Assembly (NCBI GenBank): GCA_037577475.1
Contig: CM075183.1
Span: 10,164,471 to 10,228,470 of the forward strand
Source: Chaunax sp. Z400
Taxonomy: Eukaryota > Chordata > Actinopteri > Lophiiformes > Chaunacidae
Direction: 5' to 3'
Length of the DNA stretch: 64,000 bases
The notes beneath the pieces were generated by a model. That model was not told the origin of the DNA, made no database searches, and saw nothing but the letters and a program-made list of their open reading frames with translations. The position numbers and the translations under genes are program-made. The first letter of the stretch is position 1, and each line of letters opens with the position of its first letter. Positions 1-15,200 of the stretch are shown piece after piece.

Positions 1-201
1 TACACATGATGCATTCAGGGACAATGCTGAGTGTAGGTCACCGGAACCCAACAAACATTCACTGTAGTTAAATATGTTAAAACATATGGAGGTTTTGTAA
101 CATTGAGAAATATACAGTATATGTGGCTCATTTCATGCATTCTAAAGATGAATCCAAGCAGATGCGTTATTAGGTAATATTTTGGCTCGTTCCCGTCTTA
201 C

Positions 202-284
202 TTGGCAGCCCAGGCAAATGGCATCCTGTACTGGCCCAAGCGTTGGCATGTCTGCTTGGCAGCTTTGAGCACCTTCTGAGCAGT
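202..284 (-). CDS. dock11: dock11 exon 14 (residues 524-550 plus 2 nt; last exon in window)
   Basis: It encodes TAQKVLKAAKQTCQRLGQYR then MPFAWAA. Acceptor CTCCACAG; donor GTAAGA in phase 2. The RLGQYRMPFAWAA motif is highly conserved across DOCK-C/D proteins. The gene continues left of position 1. Confidence 0.92.
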
Positions 285-3200
285 CTGTGGAGACGGAGAC
301 AGAAACAGTGTCAGGGTGGAAAGCTCGCTGATACTTTTTGTCATACGTTCGTCTCTGAAAGAGATGGAAAGCAAAAGGCAGCGGACCTTGTTGATGTCTG
401 AGGTTTTGATGTACGGCTCGGCGCAGTGTGTGATGCCGTTCTGTAACACTTTCTCTACACGGGCCACCAGGAAGATATCTGCATGGGGGTTGGTCACCGA
501 GAAGATACCCTGGAGAGAGAGAGGGAGGAGGCTACTGAGAGCAGAGACAACAAAATCTGTTATTGTACTGTGTATTAGCAGACTCTATGTCTCGGTCCCT
601 AACGCCTTCCTTTTTCCATCTGGACTGCAGAAAGAACAGATGATCACTTGATGGAAATAAGAATCGGCAGAGAAAACGCTTCAACCACACTGCTGGATAC
701 ACAAATAAAACTTGAAGTGTCTTTTCAGCCTTCATAATCTGCTTCATTACAAGGCGAGTGCAGGGAAGTGGCTGCCGTTCACGGAAAGTCATACAGGAAA
801 ACCACAAGGGGCTGACATTTATTTTTGGTCTGTGAGATTGGCCTTCCCTGCAGTGCTTAAAAGCTTGTAGTGTCAAGTTCACACAAACAATCTCAAGTGA
901 CCAGAATCCCATTTGGACGCAACCATGCTGCTCGGCAGGAAGTCATTTTGGCAATCATAAGAGTTTTAGCATAAGAAATTAAAGTCATGCATCATCTGAG
1001 GTACTAATGCAGCTTAGAAAAAATTGCACATTAATAATAGACATATTGAAAGAGACTAGAATGATGCCAGTTTGTCCTCAATCCATATGGCATCATTCAC
1101 TCATCTTCACCTTTTTAACTAACAAGATGCAGACGCTTCTGGTTTCAATCTCTGATATTATGATTCAATGTTTTTATCTCACTCATGTGGACTTTGCACA
1201 GTGCGAGGGGACAAAAGCTCCTCAATTCAGCGTTCTGACATTATTCTCCCCACCACTGTGCTCGCGCTGTTTTGCAGTGCTGGGAGAAAAATGCCATAAG
1301 ATTTGTGCACGGACAAATGCGTATAATTATGTAATAAACTGGACAGAAGGCCGCTGCCTCCTGAAATCTGCTGATGCAGTGGAGAGATACGAGAAGCAGA
1401 GGCGGCGTCCTTGGACCACACCCAACGCACCTAAATTAAACCGCGGTTTGAGCCATAACAGCACACTAATCACAGAGGTAGAGCCTGGTCTGTTTGTAGG
1501 CATGTGTTTAGTCCATGTGTGCTTGGATGATGTGTAGAACCTTCACAGATGGCAGAACGTAACATTAAATCCATAAATCAGACATGCAGAAGTTCGCTGC
1601 CTTCTCCATTACAAACACTGTTTCTCCTCTGAGTACTTGTGAGTCGGATCCCTCTCTGGATTGACTTCATCTTCTCATCTTTGAGTCGAGTCTGTTTTCA
1701 ATTTGCTGCCACGATGATCCCCGTCGTTGAAATGGAAAGTCAGTATCTGAGAATGTTTTTTAGAAACCTACCTGCTGCTTATTTACAGCAGAAGCCAGTC
1801 TTGCTCAGTGAGTTAAGGAGTGAGGAAAAGGACTGTGTGTGTGTGTGTGTGTGTGCACCTGCAGGAGTTTTTCCTGAGCCAAGACTAACACATTACTCTC
1901 TCCTAAATAAACTCTGGACTTGAAGAGAAGTGACGAGACATAAAGCTGACATCTCAAAGCACTGGCAGACCAAAAAGAGTATGAAATCATCTGCAAACGC
2001 TAGCAGAATGAGCAAAAAAACTGAAGTCTCATATGGACCCTTTCAAAGTTTTTACAAGCTGGACATGGACCAAGCATAGTCAGGAAGGACTACGATGGAA
2101 TGTAAATTAAAAAAAATTAAAAGAACGAGGGAAGAATCAACACAAAAACACTGATGTGGTGGATTTGGTTGAAGAGCTCCATCACTAAGTCAACGCAGCA
2201 TAAATCCTCTGACATAAGAGACAAGCAGGGGAATCCAACTGGTTTCCTGTCCCTCGACCCACTCAGGCCTGATGCAGCCAGCCAGTATGGGAATGCTGAG
2301 CTGTGTTACGGGATAAAAGTCGTTTCAGCGGTCGGTCACGTCATTGAGCTGTGTGAGAACTTTCTCAGAGAGGGACTGAGGACAGCATCCGACCACAGGA
2401 CCTGATGTGAATAATGTTCCACTGATGATGGTGACGATTCAAGGGATTTAAACATACGGTAGCAACAGGCGGTCTGTTATTTGGAGAACAAGCACAGAAG
2501 ATGACCGCTAAACTGGGGGAGAGTGAAATATGTCAGCTTTTATGCTCGCTGTTGCGTCGTATGTCACATCTCCTCCTACCGTTGCAGGACGCTGGCATGG
2601 ATTGTAAATGCACACACCGAGGTGGCGTTGTTTGAACACACCAAAGGGGTCCCAGAGAAGGGAATTTGTTTTGACATTGTTGTACAATGCCTGTCTGAAA
2701 GAGGCTATACTGTAGCTATGTTCAAAGTCGTCGAATCATTAGTGTCTTTGGATGGACAAGACTGATAGAAAGTTCTTTTACATTTCTTCAGATTGACAGT
2801 TTCTCTTTTGTAAGTAGTTAGTTAGTAACCCTAACCTATAACTCTTTTGTCTATTTTTTTAATGTTATTAAGTACCTTAAGTGGCACAATCTGAAATAAA
2901 TACAAGAAACAACCTTGAATCGCTCAAGTGTTGTATTCATGGACGCTGAGGAAGAGGAAACCACAGTTCAAACAAACGTGTATTTTCAGCCCATTCTTCG
3001 TGTTCCCTACTCACTGCAGACAGCAGAGAAAAGAGCAGCTTAAAAATAATTTCACATTAATTAAATGGTCATCTGTGAAACCTCTAACCCAACAGGATGA
3101 GAGAGCTGCTTAAAGTCTGACCAAAAAGCAAGCTACAGCGAAATGTGACTTTGGTTTGTAGCTATATATTGAAAACATATAAGCTCAACTAAAAAGTTGA

Positions 3201-6200
3201 ATCACTTGCTTTAAAAGTTTATATTCACAAACTTACAACCATCTTTTATAATCCTGCTCTCCCTTCATCCCATCATCTTTTACTCTTGGTCTATTTGTAT
3301 TTGCTGCAGTCTTATTTGGATCTTTTATTCGTTTTAAAACACGGATAAACAAGTGAGCTTACGATGTAATTATCACGATGATCATGAATAATGAATTAAA
3401 GCCAACGAAACAGATTTTTTTAGAAGACAGTGATGTTGAAATATGTTTCACAAAGGACGGAACATTGAGTTATTCACATCTTGATCTGTATGAATGGTAC
3501 GACAGTGATTCAGTCACCACACCTTCTTCTAACTAGCTGCATTTCTTTCTCAGCATTCTGAAAACAGTCAAGTTTCTACCTGTGTAGGGAAGCGCAGCAG
3601 AGCCTCCGACACCCTCTGAAGAGCGGGCAGGACATTCCCTTTCCCTGAATCTCCATTCACCATGACTCCTCCTCCTCCTCCTCCACCGCCACCCTCTGAG
3701 TCGGACGAAGGAGAGAGTTGGCCCGAGGCATCAGTCAACATCTCCCTGACGCAGGGCGGGTTGAGGTCGACATGGAAGTCAGCTGAGATCTTACAGCTCT
3801 TGGAGACATCGAAGAGAGCGAGGCTGATGAAGAACGGTTCCACCTGGGGTTCAGCAGAGACATGGTTTAAGAGCTTTTCACACTGGAAGACATCAGTCAG
3901 GATTTGTCCTATCCCTGGATTCATTTCCTGCTCATTAAAAGCACATAGTGTTTAGTGCAGTACCTTGTCTACCAATGAGCTCATGTTCTGTCCAGGTTGC
4001 ATTTCTGCTTGTTAGCAGGATTACAATAATAACTACTGGCTCAATTCTCAAGATCATTGGTGGAAGGGTTTATGATGGGCTTATGACGCTCCATTAAATA
4101 ATGGAGTGGATTTCAACCATGGGGCACATAAACAAATTCTGTTTTACTTTCAATGAGTAGGGTTTAGTTTCCCCGGCTCGAGGAGGCAACGTCGATCAAG
4201 CCAGTTAGCGGAGATCAGAGAAATCTAAAGTTATTCTCTCATTGTTTCAGAGGTTCTAAAAGACAAATGAAGATTCCCAACCATGCAGGAAAGAGCCACA
4301 TGGCTGGATTTTGCGTGAATACATACAAAGTGCTCATCATACTAACACACAAACGCATTTCTGTATACATCAAGAGGAGCGAGACGGAGACAGTGATGTA
4401 AGCTGGTCATTTTTAGCATACAGTCCAACCTCATATAGCCCATATACATGTTCACTTGTAAAATCTATATTATGTATATTACAGTAGAGCTGCACACACG
4501 TTTGAATGACTAAGTGCATTTATACCATGATGAATGGTTCCGTAATGTACGACAGCTCGCTCCATCCAGTAAACAGTAAACCAATCAGAGTCTATGGAGG
4601 AAAAGGACGCGAGGGAAAGAGTGTGTTGTTTCCAAACCACAAATATGGGTCAGTTCATTCTAATTCTCCTCTAATGCACCAGCGAGCAGGAAGAGGAACA
4701 TTGACTTTGATTCAATGTTTTATGAAGCAAGCCACTCAGACAAAGGCGGCGCTCACATACTGTCCTGTTTGCTCCAAGCTGCTGCCTCATGCTGCCAGGA
4801 GCACTTCTCTGATAACACAAGGAAGACTTTTCATATTCATCAGACGTCTTGCATAACCTGAAGTCCTTAACTATGACCAACAACATTTATATCTCAGGTG
4901 CTTCTAGCTTAGATTAAAAAAAAAATACTTTTTTTCTAACTTTATTTTTGTTTAGTTTTATCCTTAAAGAGACAAGAAGGCAGCACTATTTAGCCGTCTT
5001 ATCCTCGTTTGGCCTGGTTACTTCCATTGCTTCCAGACAGACTAACATGAATTATGGAGGTACAGTATATTATTTGGGGCAGCACTGCAGAGGGTGAGGA
5101 TGGTGGAAGGTGAGTGTTGCCATTAAAAGCAAAATTAGATACAGACAAAATTACTGGGGAGGTATTTTGACTGCTCACCTTGCTTTTTTTTCAACTAGTC
5201 TTTATCTATTTCAGGAGTTTTTACTCATCTATTTGACTATTTAAGGAACAGTCCACCAAAAAATGAAAATTGAGTCATTTTCTATTCACCCCAATGCAGA
5301 AGCAAATCAAAAATCAAGCCAAGTGTTGTCTTGTCCATAAAACATTTCTCAAGTTTCACGGCCAAACAGTGTTGTAAAATTCAACTGAATAAGATGGGGA
5401 CTTGTTTTAAAATGCCTTTAGAACAGCTCATACAGTGTAATTTAAGTCTCCTGAAGCCCTGCAATGTGACATTGATTTGATAAGACATTATTTGCACCCT
5501 TTCTTGAGCTTAAATGTTGCTTCTAAGTTAAAAGTTTTAGCTGCACCCCGTCTGAGGAAGGTGCACAAGCGCAAACGTGTGTACATGCATTATTGGACTG
5601 TTCCAATAGTGCATCGTGAAGCACAGAAACCAATAAAGGTAAAGGCAGTAGAATGTTTTTATTTGTAGAATATGAACTGAATCTCTTCCATGGAAGTGTT
5701 GACATACGTTGGTGAGGACGCCGTTGCCCTTCTCGCTAACGCAGCCCTGGAGACTGAAAGTCAGGTCATGACAGCTGACTACAATGCGACGGCCAAAACG
5801 CTCCTCGAATGGCTTCACGTCTGGCTCGATGCCTGAGAAGTCCAGCCTCTGGATACGATAGAGGAGGGGAAGGAAAAAGATTGATTCAGTGGGGAGCAGA
5901 GGATGAGCAAGGAGATGTGTGCAGAGGAAGAAAGGAAGAGAACAAAGGGGAAAGAAGCTGAGCAAATAGTCTGAATCAATAGTGGAATAAATAAATAATA
6001 GGACAACCATGTGGTAAAAGAAAGAAGCATCTTCTGCTGTATACCTGTGTCTCAGGATCCAGAGAGAAAAGCTTCTGTCTGCCTTCATTCCTGTTGAGCT
6101 TATTGAGCTGGTCTGTCTCCCTGGCGTACTACACACAAAAACACAAACACATAGAGTGGAAGAATAAAAGTGGAATAAAAATGCCATTTACTTTGCTATG

Positions 6201-9200
6201 TAAATGCAATTTTAACTGTACGTTATCTTTTGGTTAACTCTGCAATGGAGGTCTGTGTTGATTGGTTTGTTTGTTTGCAGTATCCTCCTAAAATTACTGG
6301 ATGGATTTCTACGAAACTTGGAAGAATGGGGCACAAAGCAGAGAGGGATCCATTAAATGCTGGTGCAAATCAGGATAAAGGGGCAAATCAAGGATTTTTT
6401 TTATTAACCCAAAACTACTGAACCAATTTCCAAACAACTTTGTGGAGTAGTGGGGCATGGGACAAGAGAGAACCCATAAAATGTAGGTGCAGATCCGGAT
6501 CGAGAGGAGGATCCAGCAATTTTTATGAATTTTCCTTAATATAGGGAGAAAAGGCATTTTTCAACATTTTCCATAATTACAGCAACCTTTGAGGAGGGGT
6601 GAGGAATGGGCAAGGAAAGCTAAATCCACGTGTAGGAGTGTTTGGCCCGGGTGAAGGAAAGTGTCGTTCTAGTTTTCAATGATTCCAATACGCTAATGTC
6701 AACTTCTTTATATAAGATCTATTGTAGAAACATTAGGTCATTTAGTTTCTTTGCATTATTTGACCATTTTTGTTGTACTCATCCAATTAAAAAAAACAGA
6801 TGTGAAATGTTTGGTACTTTTAGAGAAATAGAACAATAGAAACTGGTTTCAAAACAACAATGACAGGAGGATACAGTCCACAGACTGAGATGCCTTTTAG
6901 TGCAATCTATGCTAAAAGAGTAATACAAATATATTTAAAAAAAAAAGTAAGACAGAGGATGAGACAAGCAGTCAACAAACCCAGACAGAACAAGAAAGAA
7001 GGGGATCTAATGGAGATGAACAAATCTAAGACGGGGGTCATTATAAGAGCCCCTAATCCATCTCTTTCCCCACTCCTCCTTCTCTTGTGTCTGCTCCTAC
7101 TGTGACCAGCCTGCAGACAAATTCCAGTGATCTGGCGTGGAGAGGAAAGAGCTGTGCTGGAGTGGCCAAGAGCAAGCAGACTGAAACCATAGCAGAAAGG
7201 GCTTTGTTGTCTGCTTCTTGCTCTGAGCTTATTAAAACGGCACAGCCTGTGTGGAATAAACACTGCTGTGGACTCGCAGAGAACAAAGACAATCCGACAA
7301 AAGAACTGCTCCTCTAGAGCTCGTCCATCATGTAGACACTTATAAACAAAAGACGATATAAATGTGATCTCATACTGAAGCTCAAATTAATATTTGAGAT
7401 GAGATATGTTTCGATACTATCATCTGTTAAATTTTACAGCCGATTTTAAGATACTGTCCGTTAGATTTAAGGCCTGCTCTTTTGACAACATGCAGGCCCA
7501 GTCGTCCTCAGCCAAGGCTTTGCCAGCCATTACTCATCTGGGCTGAGGACCAAGGGTGACCAGTCCTTTTCTGTCAGGGTCACCACTCTCTGGAACAACC
7601 TCCCAGAGGAGATCAGGCTGGCAGACTCCTTAACCTCTTTCAAATCCCCCTTAAAATCATCCTTTCATGGCTGTACTTTTACACTTTGAAATCTATTCTG
7701 ATACAAAAGACACTGTCTTAACTCTTATACATTTATTTTTTAATCATTTAATATTGCTGTATTTCTATTTTTATATATCGCTCTATTCTTATTTTTCTGT
7801 TTTATCTCTTTTTCATATTTAGCTCATTTTGGCTAATGTTGTTAGACAAAAATAATGACATTATTAAACCTGTCCACAAGGATTGTAGGCAACTAATGTG
7901 TGAATTGCAAAAAAAATATATCTTTGAAATGTGAAATTTCAAATGTTTCTGTTTCCTATATGTATCTACCTCAGCCAATAAATCTGCATTAATCAAATAC
8001 CAATCAATCCAGCCTTCATACCTTCATAAGTTCAGGGTGTAAGCTCCTCCCCAGGCTCTCCAGCAGGCTCTCACCTTTACCTTGACTGGCAGTGTCATCA
8101 TCTAATAGAAAAAGAACAGTGATAAGGTGTGAATATAAAAGTAATCGGAATGATCCAGCATGAAAATGAGTCATGCTATTGCAAATAAGGTCCAATAAAG
8201 CTCAGCTCCCTCATCGTTTCCTTAATGTCTCCCTATGTGGCTGTAGAGCGAAGCTAATCCATTAAAGGAACAGATCACCCATTCAGCAATCATCTGTTCA
8301 TCCCATTATTCAAGTTTCTCATCTTTGTAGCAGTGTCCTAAAAACTGAAGAGGATGGTGATTTATTTTTACATGTGACAAAACAACTGAAAACAAACATA
8401 AAATGACTCTATACAGCTTCTACGGCATTATCCACGTCTCGGGAAGCCCCGGGATCCCAAACGGATTTGAAAAAGACATTCCAGTCTGGATTTGAACTCA
8501 GTGTGGTGTTTGCATCGTCTCCTCGTGTTTACAAAGTGGCTGGCCACTATTGTGCTGACTGCCAGGTGATGGAAAGAGTGAACTCTCCATCTTTCCGGAT
8601 GACACTTGCTCATCGAACATTCTGCAGCATACACAATACACTGCATTATTATGTATGAAAAAAAGTGGCCCACAGATGGCGGCAAGACGTATGCAAAACT
8701 GCATCAAACTGCTGGCATTCATTCACAGCTCAGGAAAGGTAAGGAGTTTAACAAAAGATGCGTAACTCACCCAGGGCACAGTCCAGTGTCTCTGCACCAT
8801 TTCTCCTGTCCTGGCTGGCCTCAGTGCTGCTGAGTAAAGCTTGTTTCAGCGTGGCCACCCACTCCTCCATCTCTGCTTCGCTGTCTGCAGCCAGGAAGTG
8901 GCTGTAGCGGTCTTGCATCTTCAGCTCGAAGCCGTTACGTCGCATCTTAGGACTCTGAGGAGAGAAGAGTAACTCATTTGAATTTCTATTTTGCCATCTT
9001 CCCCGAAGCAAACACAACAAATTGGTAAAAGAGCATCCTTCATTCTGGTAATAACAGAAATATAGAAATAGAAACAGCCATTGTACATATCTTTCTGAAC
9101 AAAACATTTCATGACGAGTATATTAATGATATTTTTGCTTGCACAGTGTTTCACATGGATTCAAACAATGTCCTTACATTGGATTGTCTTTTTTCAAAAT

Positions 9201-12200
9201 GCAAACATACCAGTCCTGACTGACTGTATCAGAGAATTTGTTTTATATCTGAGTACAAAGTAAATTTTTGCAAATTGGAAACAAGGCATCTGGGTAACAA
9301 TTAAAACACTGAACCTGCATACGTTAACCTTTTCTCTGGAATAATCCTTTGATAAATGATGGGCAAGTAGTAGTCACCCACTTAATTCTCTTATAACACT
9401 GGCAGATAATCCAAACTTTCATCAGAAAGAACAGGATCAAATTTTACAAACTGGCAAAGAGAGGGCATGAACAGAATCTCTGATCTCTTTGAGAATGAAA
9501 GATTAAAAACATTTGATTCTCTGAGAACTTTGTATCAAACATAAAGTCAAGATTTCTACAAATACTTACAAGTCTGACATTATGTGTCTGTTAGATAAGT
9601 TTTTCAGGACCATGAAGAGCACAAACACTTCATATCAAAACTTTATTCAGAGATATGGTTAAAAAATCATGTTCACTGCTCAAATGTGCCATCAGTAATG
9701 ATGTCTGGAATAAAATCTCAATGTGATAGATTTAAATAATTACAATATTCTGCATAATATTTACATTTAACCATATCGTTATAGTAAGTATTAAAAAGAG
9801 TTCCACCAAATTGTTCCAAATGTAAAAAGTAGGTATGAGGCTTTATTGCCGTGGTAATGTCAGGTAATTCAGATATTCTAGAGGGAAATATGTGTAAAGC
9901 AATAAATAAAGAGGTGTCAGCAAATCCACTGTTTTATCCTCTTACCCCTGAGATAAGAAAAGTAGAAATTTAAACTCCCTACATTCTGTTGTTATAATTC
10001 TTTTTTACTTTTTTGGATTTTCATTTATTACTATTATTCAAATATACTTTTCTATTTTTTATTTTATTTTCCATGGTTTATTTATATATTTTTTTCTTTT
10101 CTATAAAAAGGTGAGTGTCGAATGTTAGAAGGTTAACTACCAGAATTGCATTTTTCATTTTGTTTTTCACATTGTGTAAGTGCCGTGCTTCTTCCTCTCT
10201 TGTATGGACCAGTCTTGTTTTATTCCTTTTTAATAATTAAAAAAAGTAACGCAAATGCTGCTGTCTTTTGCGGGTAAACACGTTGCCCACGTCAAACATA
10301 CCACACTCCACAGGATTCCCTATTAAAACTACTATCGAGAATAAGTCTTCTCATTCATCTTCTGAATGTGTTCATCCATCTGAAAGCTTCCTGGAAGCCT
10401 GTCGGCTCTGAGGCACCAGACCCTGTGAGCGCTCTGATTTTTTTTTCCCCCAGCTGTGTTTACCTGAACTACATCTATGCAGGAGTCCAGATAGATGGAT
10501 CCTTTGGTTTCCTTGCAGTTCTTCTCATCCTTGTAGGAGTTGAGGATGTAGGAGCCGTCGGGGAGCTGAGACAAGTAGAAGTATCTTCTTTTGAACACCT
10601 GCAATTCACAGCAATGGAGAAAAAGTCAGGGAGCTCCAGATGATCTACTATCTACCAGATTATGAAGAACAGTTATTGTTTAAATTCAAGTTGCACTGCT
10701 AACATGAAGGGAAGATGCTGCGGATGCCACACTGTTAATGATCTTAAGTTTTGACCACCCTGTTATCTTTTGTTTATTTCTTTGTATAAAGAAGTGTCTT
10801 CAATGCATTTACAGCTCATTTAACAGCTTTTACTGTCGTTGACTTCTGTTATCATAGTTTGCAGATGTATTTGATGATGTTGGTGTAGCTGTAGACAAAT
10901 AAGCACAATGTTGTTGTGAACCTCACGTTTTTGCTGTTGTTGTTTCATTTGTTGCTGTTGTGTTGTATGAATAACAGACAGGAGTCTGGTGGTGACTCAC
11001 CCTCATGGAGACAGACAGGCTGCTGTTGATGTTGGCTTTCTGAAGCCAGCCCTGCTTCAAGATGCCTCCCCTCTGGGAGCAGATTGATGCCGAGTCCTGG
11101 CAGACACAAACACAAATCAATTAAGACCGTTGCAACTTCCACAATAACTCATGTTAATTCGGTTTAATGGTGCTTGTATAGAAAGTTGAAAGTTGGGACG
11201 TGGAATGAGGCAGATCCGCCGTCATGGCAACATCATCATAGTATGTTATGCCCTGGGTGCAATACAATGATACAACAATGATTTGTGGCAATGGCCTTGG
11301 GGGAGGTATGCGTTCTGGGTGCTTTTTAGTTTTCAGCTTTTTGCTGTTGGGGTTTTTTTGGTTGTTTTTTTTTGCAGTTTGAGGAAAGTCCCCATCTTCT
11401 CCAGTTGTTTAGTGAATGCTGTAACGCTGTTTGGCATTGTGTGAAGCTGTGAAGCTACTGAAACATTATATGGACTTAGAAACTTCAGCGACTTTCCATA
11501 CACATGGAGGTGAGTCAATAATGACAGAATTTTCATTTCTGGGTGAACACTTCCTTCATTCTTGTGAAATCACACCATTTAATGCCATATTTGCCTGTTA
11601 TTATATCGGATCTTAATCGTTTGATGTTTGACAAGTAGCTGGTTGCAGGACATTAACATGGAGCTGTCAGTAAAAAGGCAACCATATCAATTTATCAGGA
11701 GAATTTCTTTCCCATAATTTGCCCATAATTTGCCTGTCTTAATTCAGCCTCAGTTTCATAATCACGGGGCTGTTCATCAGCACAACAGAAAACACAACAT
11801 TCATCACAAGGTATGCCCTCATACAAACGCACACACACATTCACTGGAGTAATGCACGAGCCCACTTCACAATACAAGGAGGATTAATTCTAATTAATGT
11901 GGGCCTGGAACATGACACGCATATCATAGCATTTGAGTGATGAAGAGCGTGAGTGGTGTACAGACTTGTGTGCACAAAGGAGACAAGTCTAATCACATTA
12001 AAGTAGAGTTTTGTCCTCTGAGCGTCACGCTTCTCCTTTTTCTTTCCAGCTTCGTCCTGTAATCTAATTGGCTGGCTGTTCTCCTCCGGCAGCCTATGCT
12101 TGCCTCAGACACACGTCATTGCATACAACCCTCACCACACCCTTATACCTGTCACCTAATGCCTAATGTTCCTGACTGCATTATTACTGATTCATTGTTA

Positions 12201-15200
12201 AGGTTCTAAAGATGCCTTATCATATTTTGTGCTTCTTCTCTTTTCATCCTTAAATATTTGCAGCAGGAATTGATCCTGTAGACATAATAAAAGAGGGGTT
12301 TTGAAAATAGAGCCATTTCTTCCTCCTCACTGGCACCAGAGGAGCGTTCGTGTTCCTTCAATTAAACCTTTTTTCTGTCTAAGTTTATCTGCATCCGCCC
12401 CGAGGATAAAAGGAGGAGGGTCAATAGTGGCTATTTATAGGACACGAGGCTGCTGCTTTTACTGCCCTGCGCTCTGAGGGTGGACTGAAGGGCAGACACA
12501 CCATAAGTCACAGGGAATCTTCCAGCACGATTAGCTGGCTGAATGAGCCAAATTTGTGTCTAATTTCCAAGATTTAAAGGGTCTTTTTAACTTATTGCAC
12601 ATCACTAAAAGCTGTGTGTACATGCATCTGTCCACAAGGTGAGTCAATAGCAGATCATTCAACCTCACTAACGGCACTCAGGCCCCTTTACTCACCTCGT
12701 CTTTGGCGTCTTCATCGATCTCAAACACGTGAGCAGGCAGCTTTTCTGCCTTCAGGCCTTTGCTGTGAAAAGATAGACGGAGAGGGTCTTCAATAAATCA
12801 GCCCCCTCCTGACAATGCCTCTCCTGTGGCGAGGTCTGCTACCTCTTTACATCTGTACTCTTTGCAAAGCATGCAACAAATCGCCACCTGATCTCATACA
12901 GTCTGCTGTGCTATGGACGTAATGTGCTGCTCAGTAAATCTTCAGCCAGTTTAGCTTTTCTTTCTCTGGACTTTAAGGGTGTTAGGAGGTGGTTGTTCCG
13001 GATATGCCTTTGACTCAAATTTATGGTTCAAGTGAACGTTGCAGCAATAAAAATCGTAGGGAAGGAAGCGTTATTCAAAACATCTGTGCCGCACCTGTCG
13101 TGTTTCGTGTGGGAGAGGAAAATCTGGCTGAACTCAGTTATTTCAATATATATATATATATATATATATATTCAGCATTTCCCCAATTCTGCTTCATTAA
13201 AGGAACAGTTCATTCACAAATGCAGATGGAAAGTCAGGTGAAGTTTCTTAGTCCATAACACATTTCTGGAGCTTCACAGTAAAGCAGTGTTACAAACAAC
13301 TAAACAACTGAAGAAGATGGGGACTTGTGTGAAAACATAAAAACCAACCAACAAAAAAAAACAAAAAACATAAAATGACACCATGCAGCTCGCATGTTAC
13401 AATCAGAGTCTGCAGAAGATCCCAAAATGAGTTGGAAAGATTTTATTACACTGGTTCCTAAGCTTATTTGTAGCCTCTAAGCTAAAACTGGTAGTGCCCA
13501 CCCCATCTGAGGTGCATTCGCTCAAACGCTTGTACAAGCATGTATTTTTGCGTGAGTATTGAGGTATGCAATGAACTCATCTAGTGCTGCATGTACATGT
13601 GTTAGTCTGGTGCTAACACTTTTAGTTTAGAGGCTACTGTGAAGATCTGAGCTTACAAAATAACATCTTTTTTGGAGGTTGTGCTGTGTTGTGTGTGTTG
13701 CTGTATGGAGTCTTTCTTATGACTGTTTCAAGTTTTCTAATGTTTTAGAACAAGTCCTCATTGTCTTCAGCTGTTTCTGAGAACACTGCAACTCTATTTT
13801 GCTGTGAAGCTCAATAAATGCTTTGTGGACTAATAGACTTCAAATGACTTTCCTTTGCAGGGGTTGAGTACATAATGACTGAATTTAAATTTTCGGGTGG
13901 CCAATTCTTCGAACATACAGGGACAGTGATTTGCTGCATGTCGTCATCCAGCACACCAATGCCAAGCAAATCTCTTGTACATTTAACGTCTTTGGCTCTG
14001 ATTTTCTTCATGTCCAAACTGCATTTCGAATTTATATCGAAAGAATCTCATCCTCCTTACCTTGGCAACATGCGGAAGTCACCAGAGTAAGCCTCGTATT
14101 TGTAGTTGATTACATGCCAGTCGGTGTTGCACATCTTGATGCACTGCAAAACAGGTCAACACAGAGAGCTGGATTAGGGGCAGCACACATACTTTAATAT
14201 AGCATGCACGCTATACTGGCAAAGTAACCAAAACCAACCACACAGTTCTTTTCCTCTGACTGTGACTGGTGGAGGGGAACAGAACACTGGGTTCCCCTTT
14301 TCTAGGTAGAAACTTCCAACCCCATATCGCTCATTTATGAACTCAAAATAAGTCTGCAAATAAGCAAAAGGTTTAACCAAATGCAGTGATTTCCATTTGG
14401 TATCACGCGAGATGGTTTTTGTTGCACATATAACTTTTTTAATTCAGTGTAAAACTGCAAGCAGAAATCCTCAATCATATCAGCTGAAAGGATCTTTGTT
14501 CAGTCGATGCTGAGTGAGCCTGGCTGTGTTTTAACAATCCCTGTGACAGCCGTTTCCATGCTGTATCGTAGTCATGAGAGCACAGATTCAGAGCCTGGCA
14601 GAGCAGCAGAGTGCATCCACATCGAGCCAGAAGTCGCTTTTTCATTGCTAATGTGATACATCATCAGTGATGCATGCATTTACCGCTGCCTGTGCACTCA
14701 TGAGTGGGGCTGTAAGAAAATATAAGCACACTTGAGTATCTCTAGTTTTTTGATACTGAATGAATTCTCAAAAACCTTAAATCAATTTTTAACTAATAGT
14801 TTGTATGAAAAGATGTGTGGCAGTGGTTCAGTCTGTGCTGTGTTAAACTCTCCGATCTATAGATAACAGTCTATCTGCAGCCATTTGACACGTCCACTTT
14901 AAAGTAACATCATCAACTGGGACAGGAAGCAGTAATCACATATCAGTAAACACAAACAACGCAGGCCTATAACACAATACATCATCTTGCATGCATATAT
15001 GCCAATATATCGACTCATAACCACGGTATCGGTATGTGCATCGTATCGCCAAATTCTTGTCAATACACAGAAATCATCTTTGACATTTGTTAACAGTTGA
15101 ATTTAGACTTTAACTTACTACATTTCTGCTTTTTACTGCGCAGATTGTAAATAAAATAAGGAATTAAATGTCAAATTATCAAGATTTTTTTCTCACTCAA

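Noticed and set aside
1007..1537. 176-codon plus-strand frame inside dock11 intron 12
   Set aside because: No domain or family resemblance and no splice context; it is a chance frame antisense to dock11.
5537..6187. 216-codon minus-strand frame as a single-exon gene
   Set aside because: Only 5708-5848 (exon 11) is coding there. The rest is intron between exons 10 and 11 and read-through past the donor; exon 10 lies in the same span but is spliced separately.
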